Assembly: GCA_035536455.1 (NCBI GenBank)
Contig: DATLOC010000026.1
Coordinates: 18,703-82,702, forward strand
DNA length: 64,000 nucleotides
Source of the DNA: DASUNQ01 sp035536455
Lineage (GTDB): Bacteria; Acidobacteriota; Thermoanaerobaculia; Multivoradales; UBA5704
Direction of reading: 5' to 3'
Shown here: positions 36,610-46,797 of the stretch, one piece after another
Numbering within the stretch: position 1 is the stretch's first letter
How the letters are laid out: each line of letters opens with the position of its first letter
Translations under genes and position numbers: made by a program
The notes under the pieces: model-generated
Databases searched by the model: none
Seen by the model: only the letters and a program-made list of their open reading frames with translations
What the model was told of the DNA's origin: nothing

Positions 36610-37824
36610 ATGGGCGGCGCGGCGCGAAAGCTCCTCCTCGGCGCCGCGTTGCTGCGCGCCCTCGCCACCGGCATGGCCGGGGTGCTGCTCGGCATCTACC
36701 TCGCGGACCGCGGGTTGTCGCCGGGGCAGGTGGGGGCGGTGGCCGGCGCCGGTCTCGCGGGCGCCGCGGCCGGGGCGCTGGTCGTCACGCTGCGCGGCGC
36801 GCGGATGGCGGGGCGCGGCGCGCTCCTCGCCCTCGCCGGCCTCGCCGCCGCGGGCGGCGCGCTCCTGGCGCTGGTCGAGCACCCGCTGGCGCTCGCCGCG
36901 GTCGCCTTCCTCGGCATGGTCAACGGCATGGGGCGGGACCGCGGGCCCTCGGCGATCCTCGAGCAGGCGCTCCTGCCGGCGACCACGACGCCGGCGCGGC
37001 GGACCACCGCCTTCGCCTGGTACACGGCTTTCCAGGACTGCGGGCACTCCCTGGGCAGCCTGGCGGCAGGGCTGCCGGCGCTGCTGGTCGCGGCGACGGC
37101 GCTGTCGATGACGGCGAGCCTGCGGCTCTGCTTCGGGCTCTACGCGCTCCTGCTCCTGCTCTCCGGGCTCTGCTACCTCGGGCTGCCGGCGCGGGCGGCG
37201 GAGGCCGCGAGCGCCGCTCCGCCGCCGCCGGCTCGGCTCGCGCCCGAGAGCCGGCGCATCCTGACGCGCATCAGCCTGCTCTTCGCGCTCGACGGCCTCG
37301 GCGGCGGCCTGCTCCTCACGACCCTCCTCTCCTACTTCTTCTTCGAGCGCTTCGGGGTCGGCGTGGCGGCGCTCTCCGGGCTCTTCTTCGCCGCCCGCGT
37401 CGCCAACCTCCTCTCCAACTTCGGCGCCGCCTGGCTGGCGCGCCGCATCGGCCTGGTCAACACGATGGTCTTCACCCACATCCCGGCGAGCCTGCTGCTG
37501 GTGGCGGTGGCCTTCGTGCCGAGCTTCCCGCTGGCGGCAGCGCTCTTCCTGCTGCGCGAGGCGCTGGTCGAGATGGACGTGCCGACGCGGCAGTCGTACG
37601 TCATGGCGATGGTGCGGCCAGAGGAGCGGACGACCGCCTCGGGGGTGACGAATCTGGTGCGCCTGGCGATGTGGGCCCTCGGCCCGAGCCTCGGCGGCTG
37701 GGCGATGCAGAGCGTGGGGCTGGCGGCGCCGCTCCTGGCCGGCGCCGGCATGAAGATCGTCTACGACCTTCTGCTCTATGTGTCGTTCCGGCGCCTGAAG
37801 CCGCCGGAGGAGCAGGCGGCCTGA
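36610..37824 (+). CDS. Major facilitator superfamily transporter
   Basis: A 404-residue membrane protein with about 12 hydrophobic segments. It starts LLLGAALLRALATGMAGVLLGIYLADRGL, with a central Pro/Ala-rich cytoplasmic loop near residue 205 and SYVMAMVRPEERTTASGVTNLVR in the second half. The last motif is typical of the small MFS group annotated as permeases of unknown specificity. It lies 14 bp upstream of queG. Confidence 0.88.
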   Translation: MGGAARKLLLGAALLRALATGMAGVLLGIYLADRGLSPGQVGAVAGAGLAGAAAGALVVTLRGARMAGRGALLALAGLAAAGGALLALVEHPLALAAVAFLGMVNGMGRDRGPSAILEQALLPATTTPARRTTAFAWYTAFQDCGHSLGSLAAGLPALLVAATALSMTASLRLCFGLYALLLLLSGLCYLGLPARAAEAASAAPPPPARLAPESRRILTRISLLFALDGLGGGLLLTTLLSYFFFERFGVGVAALSGLFFAARVANLLSNFGAAWLARRIGLVNTMVFTHIPASLLLVAVAFVPSFPLAAALFLLREALVEMDVPTRQSYVMAMVRPEERTTASGVTNLVRLAMWALGPSLGGWAMQSVGLAAPLLAGAGMKIVYDLLLYVSFRRLKPPEEQAA

Positions 37825-37838
37825 GCGAGAATCGCCCC

Positions 37839-38906
37839 ATGGAGCCGCGCGCCGCCGCCGAGCTGCTGAAGGCATGGGCGCTGGAGGAGGGGTTCGACCG
37901 CGCCGGGGTTGCGGCGGTGGAGGCGCCGGAGCACGGGGAGGCGTTCCTGCGCTGGCTGGCGCGGGGGGACCAGGCGGGGATGGGGTACCTCGAGCGGCGG
38001 GTGGAGGCGCGGCTCGATCCGGCGACGATGCTGACCGGCGCGCGGAGCGTCCTCTGCGTGGCGCTTCAGTACCACCCCCTGGCGGGGGAGGACGATCCGC
38101 CCGGCCCCGAGCGCTCGGACCTCTGGCCGCGGGTCGCCCGCTACGCCCGCGGCGCCGACTACCACGACCTGATGACCGCGCGCCTCCGACGCTTGGCGGC
38201 GCGCGTCGCCGAAGCGTTCCCCGGCAGCGCTACCCGCCCGTACGTCGACACCGGTCCGGTCCTGGAGCGCGAGCTCGCAGCCCGCGCCGGCCTGGGCGCG
38301 ATCGGCAAGCACACGAACCTCCTGCACCCGGAGGCGGGTTCCTGGTTCCTGCTCGGGGAGCTGTTCACCACGCTTGACCTCGCCCCCGACGCGCCGCTCG
38401 CCGACCTCTGCGGCAGCTGCACGCGCTGCCTGGAGGCCTGCCCGACCGGCGCCCTGCCCGAGCCCTACCGCCTGGTCAGCGACCGCTGCATCAGCTACTG
38501 GACAATCGAGCACCGCGGGCCGCTGCCGGAGGCGGCGCGCGCGCTGGTGGGGGAGTGGGTCTTCGGCTGCGACCTCTGCCAGGAGGCCTGCCCCTGGAAC
38601 GCCGCCCCGGCCGGCGCCGACCACCCGGAGCTGCGGCTGCCGCCGGAGCGGGCGGAACTGGACCTCGCCGGCCTCCTGCGCCTCACGCGGGAGGAGTACG
38701 CCGCGCGCTTCCGCGGCAGCCCGATGAAGCGCGCCAAGTACGAAGGCCTGCGCCGCAACGCCGCCGTCGCCATGGGCAACCGCGGCGACGCCCGCTACGC
38801 CCCGGCCCTGACCGCGGCGCTCGGCGACGAAGACCCCATCGTCGCCTCCCACGCCGCCTGGGCGCTGGAGCGGATCGGTGATGTTCAGGCGGGTAGGGAC
38901 TCTTAG
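37839..38906 (+). CDS. queG: Epoxyqueuosine reductase
   Basis: A 355-residue cobalamin-dependent Fe-S enzyme that makes queuosine in tRNA from epoxyqueuosine. The N-terminal region has GMGYLERRVEARLDPATMLTGARSV, and a catalytic Asp is in RPYVDTGPVLERE. Two 4Fe-4S sets follow: CGSCTRCLEACP and CDLCQEACPWN. A HEAT-like C-terminus (ALGDEDPIVASHAAWALERI) completes the family layout. It overlaps the convergent vapC gene by 4 bp. Confidence 0.95.
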   Translation: MEPRAAAELLKAWALEEGFDRAGVAAVEAPEHGEAFLRWLARGDQAGMGYLERRVEARLDPATMLTGARSVLCVALQYHPLAGEDDPPGPERSDLWPRVARYARGADYHDLMTARLRRLAARVAEAFPGSATRPYVDTGPVLERELAARAGLGAIGKHTNLLHPEAGSWFLLGELFTTLDLAPDAPLADLCGSCTRCLEACPTGALPEPYRLVSDRCISYWTIEHRGPLPEAARALVGEWVFGCDLCQEACPWNAAPAGADHPELRLPPERAELDLAGLLRLTREEYAARFRGSPMKRAKYEGLRRNAAVAMGNRGDARYAPALTAALGDEDPIVASHAAWALERIGDVQAGRDS

Positions 38907-39316
38907 ACCGTGCCGCGCTCGACGACCCACTCCGCCGGCTGCCGGGTCACCTCGGCGATGACGTCGTAGTCGCTGTCGTAGTGCAGCAGCGTCAGCCCGG
39001 CGGCTTCGGCGGTCGCGGCGATGATCAGGTCCGGGATGGGCACGCGGTGCCGACCGGTGCGGGCCAGCTCCGCCTGGATGGCGATCGCCCGCTGCAGAAT
39101 CTCTTCGGTGATCGGTACAGGGTGGTAGGCAAGGGAACGGCGTTCGCGGATCCGGTCGTAGTCCTCGCGGTTCCGGGCGCTGAAGAGGACCTCGAGGTCG
39201 ACGATCGCGCAGGTGGCGGCCTCGCCCGCCTCCAGGATCGGTGCCAGGCGCTCGCGCACCGGCGCCAGCGGCATCCGTGCCAGGGCGCTCTTGTCGACCA
39301 GGTAGCGCGGCGTCAC
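38903..39316 (-). CDS. vapC: VapC-type PIN-domain ribonuclease toxin
   Basis: A 137-residue PIN nuclease. The acidic active site is complete: D8 (YLVDKSAL), E42 (IVDLEV), D96 (PIPDLIIAA) and D114/D116 (YDSDYDVI). Such toxins cleave tRNA or rRNA when released from their antitoxin. The start overlaps the antitoxin stop by 4 bp. The gene converges on and slightly overlaps queG. Confidence 0.92.
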   Translation of the reverse strand: MTPRYLVDKSALARMPLAPVRERLAPILEAGEAATCAIVDLEVLFSARNREDYDRIRERRSLAYHPVPITEEILQRAIAIQAELARTGRHRVPIPDLIIAATAEAAGLTLLHYDSDYDVIAEVTRQPAEWVVERGTV

Positions 39317-39528
39317 GACCGCCAGGCGCGGGACATGACCCGCCGATTGGCCAGGTCCATCCCGCGCATCGCCGACAGCGCGTCGACCTCCTCGCGGCGC
39401 GCCTCGACGCGCAGCACCTCTCGGAAGGCCTCCTCGATCGTGTCCTTGATCGTCGCGGTCGAGAGCACGCGCTGCACCTCATGCAGGAGGTCCTCGTTGA
39501 TCTCGACGCTGGTCTTCCGGACGCTCAA
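39313..39528 (-). CDS. vapB: VapB-type ribbon-helix-helix antitoxin
   Basis: A 71-residue antitoxin starting MSVRKTSVEINEDLLHEVQRVL, the ribbon-helix-helix DNA-binding region, followed by a helical tail that would wrap the toxin. I chose TTG 39528 because GAGGAG lies 6 nt before it and the RHH strand begins here. An ATG 18 codons upstream (39582) is in frame but has no ribosome site and would include the putative operator. Confidence 0.83.
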   Translation of the reverse strand: MSVRKTSVEINEDLLHEVQRVLSTATIKDTIEEAFREVLRVEARREEVDALSAMRGMDLANRRVMSRAWRS

Positions 39529-39548
39529 GGGCCTCTCCTCTGTGAGCT

Positions 39549-39578
39549 GGATATCCCGCTGCCGCTGAGTAGGATATC
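39549..39578. promoter_or_regulatory. Putative VapB operator: two GATATC palindromes 23 bp apart
   Basis: GGATATCC (39549-39556) and GGATATC (39572-39578) lie about two helical turns apart, directly upstream of the vapB start and 22 bp from the rpsA -35 box. Paired short palindromes are what ribbon-helix-helix antitoxins usually bind for autorepression. Confidence 0.5.
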
Positions 39579-39599
39579 TCATCCCGTTCAGCCTCCCGG

Positions 39600-39628
39600 T
39601 TGACTCGCCTGCGCCCCCTCCCTATACT
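39600..39628 (+). promoter_or_regulatory. Strong sigma-70-type promoter of rpsA
   Basis: TTGACT (39600-39605) and TATACT (39623-39628) are separated by exactly 17 bp, five of six matches to consensus in each box. It is the best promoter seen in the window and implies a transcript start near 39635 and a leader of about 97 nt. Confidence 0.85.
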
Positions 39629-39638
39629 CCGAATTTCC

Positions 39639-39721
39639 GAGTTCTCAAGGAGTTAGCCAGAACTCGTCCTCTCGCGACCGCGGGAGCACAGGCCGTGGGC
39701 CTGAATCCAAACGCCAGGAGG
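39639..39721 (+). promoter_or_regulatory. Structured rpsA 5' leader
   Basis: Two perfect inverted repeats lie in the leader: GAGTTCT/AGAACTC (39639-39645 and 39659-39665, with AAGGAG in the loop) and CAGGCC/GGCCTG (39689-39694 and 39698-39703). The ribosome site AGGAGG (39716-39721) is a rather long 11 nt from the ATG. In E. coli S1 represses its own mRNA through leader structure, so a similar control is plausible here. Confidence 0.5.
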
Positions 39722-39732
39722 ATTTCCGTTTT

Positions 39733-41562
<1,830 letters not shown>

Positions 41563-41584
41563 TCTTGCGCGAATGGGGGAGACG

Positions 41585-41887
41585 ATGACGGCTCTCAAAG
41601 ACGGCATGACGAAGGCCGAGCTGGTCGAGGAGGTCGCCCGCACCACCCAGCTCACGAAGAAGCACGCGGAGATCATCGTCAACGAGGTCTTCGACAGCAT
41701 CGTGAAGTCGCTCAAGGCCGGGGAGAAGATCGAGCTGCGCGGCTTCGGCAGCTTCCGCATCCGCCACCGCGGCGCGCGCACCGGGCGCAACCCCAAGACC
41801 GGCGACAAGGTCAAGGTGCCGCCCAAGCGGATCCCCTACTTCAAGCCCGGCAAGGAGCTCCGGGAGCTGCTCAACGACGAGTGCTGA
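41585..41887 (+). CDS. HU/IHF family DNA-binding protein
   Basis: A 100-residue nucleoid protein. MTKAELVEEVARTTQLTKKHAEIIVNEVFDSI is the helical dimer part; GEKIELRGFGSFRIRHR and GRNPKTGDKVKVPPKRIPYFKPGKEL form the saddle and arms. The IHF-like RNPKTG and the place right after rpsA resemble ihfB. Three in-frame ATGs exist (41573, 41585, 41606). The middle one follows GGGGGAG, while the last starts the usual HU N-terminus. Confidence 0.9.
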   Translation: MTALKDGMTKAELVEEVARTTQLTKKHAEIIVNEVFDSIVKSLKAGEKIELRGFGSFRIRHRGARTGRNPKTGDKVKVPPKRIPYFKPGKELRELLNDEC

Positions 41888-41906
41888 GGCGGGCCCGCGG
41901 CCCCCG

Positions 41907-42419
41907 ATGCAGACGCTCTTCGCGCCCTGGAGGCACAGCTACATCACGCAGTCCAAGGAGGCCGCCGCGGAGTGCTTCTTCTGCGCCGCGGCGCGCCGCC
42001 CGGACGACCCCGAGTCGCTGGTCGTCTGGACCGCCGGCCACCACCTGGTCATGCTGAACCGCCACCCCTACACCAGCGGGCACCTGATGGTGGCGCCGCT
42101 CGCCCACCTCGCCTCGCCGCAGGAGAGCGACGCCCCGGCGCGGGCCGAGCTCTGGCCGGTGGTGCTGGCGGCGCACCGGACGCTCGAGGCGGCCTACTCG
42201 CCCGACGGCTTCAACCTGGGAATGAACCTGGGCGAGCCGGCGGGCGCCGGGGTGCCGGGGCACTTCCACTTCCACGTCGTCCCGCGCTGGGCCGGGGACA
42301 CCAACTTCATGAGCGTCGTGGCCGGCGTGCGCGTGGTGCCCGAGGACCTGGGCGCGGCGCGGGCGCGGCTGCGGGAGCTGTTCTCGCGGGAGGAGGCGCT
42401 TGGCCGAACCGACGCGTGA
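41907..42419 (+). CDS. HIT family hydrolase/phosphorylase
   Basis: A 170-residue histidine-triad nucleotide enzyme. The triad is HFHFHVVPRW (H119, H121, H123), preceded by GFNLGMNLGEPAGAGVPG, and N-terminal CFFC (about 23-26) suggests a zinc site. The long form with MQTLFAPWRHSYI resembles the bacterial AP4A phosphorylase-like group. No ribosome site is visible. It overlaps the next gene by 20 bp. Confidence 0.92.
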   Translation: MQTLFAPWRHSYITQSKEAAAECFFCAAARRPDDPESLVVWTAGHHLVMLNRHPYTSGHLMVAPLAHLASPQESDAPARAELWPVVLAAHRTLEAAYSPDGFNLGMNLGEPAGAGVPGHFHFHVVPRWAGDTNFMSVVAGVRVVPEDLGAARARLRELFSREEALGRTDA

Positions 42420-42819
42420 GGCGCAGGCCGCGCCCGAGGAGCGGGCGGAGCCGGTGGGCAACCCCTGGGTGGCGGCGGTCGTCGCCTGGCTGGTGCCCGG
42501 GGCCGGGCACTGGTACCTGGGGCGGCGAGGCCGGGCGCTCGCCTTCCTCGGCCTGGTGGCGGCCTCGCTGGCCCTCGGCGTGGCGCTCCACGGCAACCTC
42601 TACCGGCCGCTCCCCGGCCAGCCGCTGACCTACCTGGCGACGTTGGGCTGCATGGGCATGGGGCTGCCCTACTTCCTGCTTCGGTACCTCGCGGGCTACA
42701 CCGGCGAGGTGATCGCCCCCGGCTACGAGTACGGCACCGCCTTCATCCTGACCGCCGGCCTGATGAACCTCCTGCTCGTGCTCGACGCCTGGGACATCGC
42801 CCTGGGCAAGAAGGACTGA
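42400..42819 (+). CDS. Small membrane protein, DUF6677-like
   Basis: A 139-residue protein with four hydrophobic segments, starting near NPWVAAVVAWLVPGAGHWYLGRRGRALAF, a motif shared with TM2-like small membrane proteins. The C-terminus EYGTAFILTAGLMNLLLVLDAWDIALGKKD is highly patterned. I place it tentatively in the DUF6677 group. The TTG start at 42400 is supported by GGAGG just upstream. Function unknown. Confidence 0.8.
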   Translation: MAEPTREAQAAPEERAEPVGNPWVAAVVAWLVPGAGHWYLGRRGRALAFLGLVAASLALGVALHGNLYRPLPGQPLTYLATLGCMGMGLPYFLLRYLAGYTGEVIAPGYEYGTAFILTAGLMNLLLVLDAWDIALGKKD

Positions 42820-42828
42820 GGCGCCGCG

Positions 42829-43023
42829 ATGCTCAGCCACTTCGCCCTGATGGTCGCCTACGCCCTCATCGTCAGCCTCTTCTTCGCCCTGCTCTGGCGG
42901 CGCGAGCGCGGCGAGCGGGTCAAGCTCTTCCTCCAGATGTTCATCGGCATGGTGGGGGGCGGGCTGGCCCTGGCCTGGCTGATGTACCCCTTCCCGCCGG
43001 GGCCGCCCGCCCCGATCCCCTGA
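42829..43023 (+). CDS. 64-residue two-helix membrane protein
   Basis: Two hydrophobic helices (about 3-23 and 35-53) separated by a basic loop RRERGERVK, and a Pro-rich end (PFPPGPPAPIP). ATG start 9 bp after the previous stop, and 8 bp before lpxB. Position and base composition make it a real gene of this operon, but I recognise no family. Confidence 0.7.
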   Translation: MLSHFALMVAYALIVSLFFALLWRRERGERVKLFLQMFIGMVGGGLALAWLMYPFPPGPPAPIP

Positions 43024-43031
43024 GCCCCGGA

Positions 43032-44237
43032 GTGGAGCGCGGCGTCGACTTGCTGCTGGTCGCCGGCGAGGCCTCCGGCGACCTGCACGGCGGGCGGCTC
43101 CTCGCCGCGCTCCGCCGGCTGGTGCCGGGGCTGCGCCCGTTCGGGCTGGGCGGCGACGAGATGCGCGCCGCGGGCCTGGCGGCGGTGGCGCACAGCCGCG
43201 AGGTGGCGGTGGTGGGGATCGCCGAGGTGCTCAAGGTGCTGCCGCGGGCGCGGCAGGTCTTCGCCGCGCTGCTCGCCGAGGTCGAGCGGCGGCGGGCGCG
43301 GGCGGCGGTGCTGATCGACTTCCCGGAGTTCAACCTGCGCCTGGCACGCGAGCTCAAGCGGCGCGGCGTCCACGTCGTCTACTACGTCAGCCCGCAGGTC
43401 TGGGCCTGGCGGCGGCGGCGGGTGGAGACGATCGCCGAGCGGGTCGACGAGATGCTGGTGCTCTTCCCCTTCGAGGCCGAGTTCTACCGCGGCGCCGGGG
43501 TGACGGTGCGGCACGTCGGCCACCCGCTGGTGGACGAGGTGCCGCGCCTGCCGCAGGCCTGGGACGAGGGGCCGCCGCCGGCGGGGGCGCCGTACCGCAT
43601 CGCGCTGCTTCCCGGCTCGCGCCCGAGCGAGGTGGAGCCGCTGCTGCCGCGGATGCTCGAGACGGTGCGCCTGCTGGCGCGCGAGCTTCCCGTGGAGGCG
43701 CGGCTGATCCAGGCCCCGACCATCCCGCGCGAGCTGCTGGAAGAGGAGATCGCCCTCTCGGGACTGCCGGTGCGGATCGTCGCCGAGGACCGCTTCGCCG
43801 CGGTGGCCGGCTCCCACCTGGCGCTCTGCGCCTCCGGCACCGCGACGCTCGAGGTCGGGCTCCTGGGCACGCCGCTCATCGTCCTCTACCACCTCCAGCT
43901 CGCCTCCTACCTGCTCGGGCGGCTCCTGGTGCGCCTGCCCTGGGTGAGCTTGGTCAACCTGGTGCTCGGGCGGAAGGTCGTGCCGGAGCTGATCCAGCGC
44001 CAGACCGCGCCGGCGCGGGTGGCGCGCGAGGCGGCGCGGCTGCTTCGCGACCCGGCGGCGGTGGCGGCGATGCGGCAGGGGCTCGCCGAGCTGCGCGGGC
44101 GGCTCGGCGAAGGGGGCGCGACGGAGCGGGCGGCCGAGGAGGTCGTGGCGGCGCTGGTGCGCACCGGTCTGCTGCCGACGCCGCCGGGCACGGTGACCTG
44201 GCCGCAGGAGGCGGCGGCGCCGGAGGTGGCCTCGTGA
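43032..44237 (+). CDS. lpxB: Lipid-A-disaccharide synthase
   Basis: A 401-residue GT19 transferase joining UDP-diacylglucosamine and lipid X in lipid A assembly at the inner membrane. Diagnostic segments are LLVAGEASGDLHGGRLLAAL, VLIDFPEFNLRLAR, YYVSPQVWAWRRRRVETI, LPGSRPSEVEPLLPRM and LCASGTATLEVGLLGTPLIVLY. GTG start. The usual lpxA/lpxD/fabZ neighbours are absent; it is instead followed directly by an msbA-type gene through a GTGA overlap. Confidence 0.95.
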   Translation: MERGVDLLLVAGEASGDLHGGRLLAALRRLVPGLRPFGLGGDEMRAAGLAAVAHSREVAVVGIAEVLKVLPRARQVFAALLAEVERRRARAAVLIDFPEFNLRLARELKRRGVHVVYYVSPQVWAWRRRRVETIAERVDEMLVLFPFEAEFYRGAGVTVRHVGHPLVDEVPRLPQAWDEGPPPAGAPYRIALLPGSRPSEVEPLLPRMLETVRLLARELPVEARLIQAPTIPRELLEEEIALSGLPVRIVAEDRFAAVAGSHLALCASGTATLEVGLLGTPLIVLYHLQLASYLLGRLLVRLPWVSLVNLVLGRKVVPELIQRQTAPARVAREAARLLRDPAAVAAMRQGLAELRGRLGEGGATERAAEEVVAALVRTGLLPTPPGTVTWPQEAAAPEVAS

Positions 44238-46144
44238 GCGTCACCTCCTTCTTCCTCCGCTACCTCCGCCGCTATACCGGCTGGGCGCTCCTCGCCGCGG
44301 TCTCGATCCTCGTCTTCGCCGTCGCCACCGCCGGCCTCGTGGCGCTCATCGAGCCGGTCTTCGGCGAGGTGCTGCTCGCCGGCGATCAGGCGCCGTCGCT
44401 CCTCGGCGGGGGCGCGCAGCCCACGGCGCCGTCCGCCGCGCCGCCCACGGCGCCGTCCGCGAAACCGGCCGCGGCGCCGGAGGCCGACGTGCTGGCCGAC
44501 CTGCGCAAGCGCTTCGACTTCGCCGAGCAGATCGACGACACCTACGCCTCGCTCAAGCGGCGGCTGGGGATCGAGGGCGACGACGTGGTCTGGTTCGTGC
44601 CGCTGCTGCTGGTCGCCATCTTCCTGCTGCGCAGCCTCGCCGACTTCCTCTCCGGCTACGCCTTCCAGCACATCGGTCTGGGGATCACGACCGACATCCG
44701 CAACGACCTCTACCGCCGCATCCTCGACCAGTCGAGCCGCTTCCACGCCGCGCACCCCTCCGGCGAGCTGGTGGCGCGGGTGATCAACGACGTGGCGATC
44801 ATGCAGAACGCGGTCTCCAACCGCCTGCTCGACCTCTTCCAGCAGTCGATCACCCTGGTCTTCCTGCTCGGGCTGCTGCTCTCGACGCACTTCCGGCTCG
44901 CCCTCTTCGCCCTGGTGGCGGCGCCGGTGCTGCTGGTGCCGATCGTCCGCTTCGGCCGCGGCCTGCGCCGCACTACCCACCGCAGCCAGGAGCGGATGGC
45001 CGACCTGGCGAGCCTGCTCACCGAAGGGGTGCGCGGCTACCGCGTGGTCAAGGCCTTCGGCATGGAGGAGTTCGAGGCGGTGCGCTTCTCCCACGCCACC
45101 CGCCGCCACCTGCGCGCCAACCTCTGGGCGCAGATGCTGTCGCACGCCTCGGGGCCGGTGGTGGAGTCGCTGGCGGTGCTGGGGGCGGCGGCGCTGCTGA
45201 TCTGGGCGGGGCAGAGCATCCGCGCCGGCAGCCTCACCGCCCCCGAGCTGATCAAGTTCCTGACCACCATGCTGATGATGTACGACCCGATCCGCAAGCT
45301 GAACAAGGTGAACCTGATCCTGCAGGAGGCCACGGCCGCCGGCGAGCGCGTCTCGCGCCTCTTGGCCATCCCCAACGAGGTCGCCGAGCGGCCCGGCGCC
45401 CGCACCCTCGACACGGTGCGCGACGGGGTGCACTACGAGGGCGTCTCCTTCGGTTACGAGCGGACGCCGGTGCTGCAAAACGTCGAGCTGCCGATCCGCG
45501 CCGGCGAGATCGTGGCCCTGGTCGGCCACTCGGGGGCGGGGAAGTCCACCCTCGTCAACCTCCTGCCGCGCTTCTTCGACCCGGACGAAGGCCGGGTGAC
45601 GATCGACGGCATCGACATCCGCGACCTGAAGCTGCGCAGTCTGCGGGCGCTGATCGGCCTGGTGACGCAGGAGACGGTGCTGTTCAACGACACCGTGCGC
45701 AACAACATCGCCTACGGCCGCTCCGACCTGCCGCTCGAGCGGGTGCGCGAGGCGGCGGCCGCCGCCTACGCCGACGAGTTCATCATGGAGATGGAACAGG
45801 GCTACGACTCGGTGATCGGCGAGGGCGGGCAGCGCCTCTCGGGCGGCCAGCGGCAGCGCCTGGCGATCGCCCGCGCGCTGCTCAAGAACGCGCCGATCCT
45901 GATCCTCGACGAGGCCACCTCGCAGCTCGACAGCCAGTCCGAAGCGCTGGTGCAGAAGGCGCTCTACAACCTGATGCAGGGGCGGACGACGCTGGTCATC
46001 GCCCACCGCCTGTCGACGGTGATGCGGGCCGACCGCATCGTGGTGATGGACGGCGGGCGGATCGTCGAGGAGGGCTCGCACGACGAGCTGCTGGCCCTCG
46101 GCGGGCGGTACAAGCGGCTGTACGACCTGCAGTTCAGGGTGTGA
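44234..46144 (+). CDS. msbA: MsbA-type lipid A/LPS ABC exporter
   Basis: A 636-residue half-transporter: six membrane helices and an ATPase. Walker A is VGHSGAGKSTLVN, the signature is LSGGQRQRLAIARALL, Walker B is ILILDEATS, and the switch is VIAHRLSTVMRADRIVV. Between helices 1 and 2 (about residues 50-110) is an unusually long loop rich in Pro and Ala with two PTAPSA copies. Placement directly after lpxB supports lipid A flipping. The GTG overlaps the lpxB stop. Gene symbol assigned by family and context. Confidence 0.9.
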   Translation: MSVTSFFLRYLRRYTGWALLAAVSILVFAVATAGLVALIEPVFGEVLLAGDQAPSLLGGGAQPTAPSAAPPTAPSAKPAAAPEADVLADLRKRFDFAEQIDDTYASLKRRLGIEGDDVVWFVPLLLVAIFLLRSLADFLSGYAFQHIGLGITTDIRNDLYRRILDQSSRFHAAHPSGELVARVINDVAIMQNAVSNRLLDLFQQSITLVFLLGLLLSTHFRLALFALVAAPVLLVPIVRFGRGLRRTTHRSQERMADLASLLTEGVRGYRVVKAFGMEEFEAVRFSHATRRHLRANLWAQMLSHASGPVVESLAVLGAAALLIWAGQSIRAGSLTAPELIKFLTTMLMMYDPIRKLNKVNLILQEATAAGERVSRLLAIPNEVAERPGARTLDTVRDGVHYEGVSFGYERTPVLQNVELPIRAGEIVALVGHSGAGKSTLVNLLPRFFDPDEGRVTIDGIDIRDLKLRSLRALIGLVTQETVLFNDTVRNNIAYGRSDLPLERVREAAAAAYADEFIMEMEQGYDSVIGEGGQRLSGGQRQRLAIARALLKNAPILILDEATSQLDSQSEALVQKALYNLMQGRTTLVIAHRLSTVMRADRIVVMDGGRIVEEGSHDELLALGGRYKRLYDLQFRV

Positions 46145-46154
46145 GGAGCCACGC

Positions 46155-46784
46155 CTGGGGACCGCGCTCGTCTCCTTCCTGGCCGCCGCCGTCATCCGCG
46201 GGCTGCGCGCCACGGTGCGGGTGCGCTGGCACGGCGACGCGGCGCAGCGGCGGTGGGAGACGAACGACGAGCGCTTCATCATCGCCTTCTGGCACCGCCA
46301 CCTGCTGCTCATGCCGTACGTCTACCGCGGGCGGCGGATCTCGGTGCTGGTCTCGGCGAGCCGGGACGGCGAGCTGATCGCGCGCACCGTGAGGCGCCTC
46401 GGCATCGACTCCTCGCGCGGCTCGACCAGCCGCGGCGGCGCCGTGGGGCTGCGCGAGCTGCTGCGCAAGGCGAAGGCCGGCTACGACCTCGCCTTCACGC
46501 CCGACGGCCCGCGCGGCCCCGCCGGGGTGGTGCAGCCGGGGGTGATCCTGGCGGCGACGGCGACCGGCTTCCCGATCCAGCCGGTGGCCTACGCCGCGAC
46601 GCGCCGCCGGCGGCTCGCGAGCTGGGATCGCTTCGTCGTGCCGCTGCCGTTCGCGACCGTCCACTTCGTCTCGGGCGAGCCGCTGGCGGTGCCGCGCGAC
46701 GCCGAAGTCCCCGCCTACGCCGAAGAGCTGGCGCGGCGGCTGCACGCCGCCGAGGCGCGGGCGGAGGAGCTGGCCCAGCAATGA
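46155..46784 (+). CDS. Lysophospholipid acyltransferase-like protein (DUF374), apparent CTG start
   Basis: About 209 residues if started at CTG 46155. Conserved parts are FIIAFWHRHLLLMPYVYRGRRISVLVS, SRDGELIARTVRRLG, GSTSRGGAVGLREL and DLAFTPDGPRGPAGVVQPG, which define the DUF374/LPLAT group found beside msbA. The expected N-terminal helix (ALVSFLAAAVIRGLRATVRVRW) is encoded, but no ATG/GTG/TTG precedes it in frame. CTG 46155 sits 6 nt after GAGGAG. The first standard start (GTG 46215) would remove that helix and has no ribosome site. Probably transfers an acyl chain in lipid A or phospholipid synthesis. Confidence 0.8.
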   Translation: MGTALVSFLAAAVIRGLRATVRVRWHGDAAQRRWETNDERFIIAFWHRHLLLMPYVYRGRRISVLVSASRDGELIARTVRRLGIDSSRGSTSRGGAVGLRELLRKAKAGYDLAFTPDGPRGPAGVVQPGVILAATATGFPIQPVAYAATRRRRLASWDRFVVPLPFATVHFVSGEPLAVPRDAEVPAYAEELARRLHAAEARAEELAQQ

Positions 46785-46797
46785 CGGAGAACGAACG

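Noticed and set aside
39313..39582. VapB starting at the upstream ATG (39582)
   Set aside because: No ribosome site; the extra 18 residues are not part of the ribbon-helix-helix fold and would cover the likely operator.
46141..46377. GTG-started frame (MRSHAWGPRS) at the msbA stop
   Set aside because: It has a good junction with msbA but its peptide has no LPLAT motifs. The acyltransferase motifs are in another frame.
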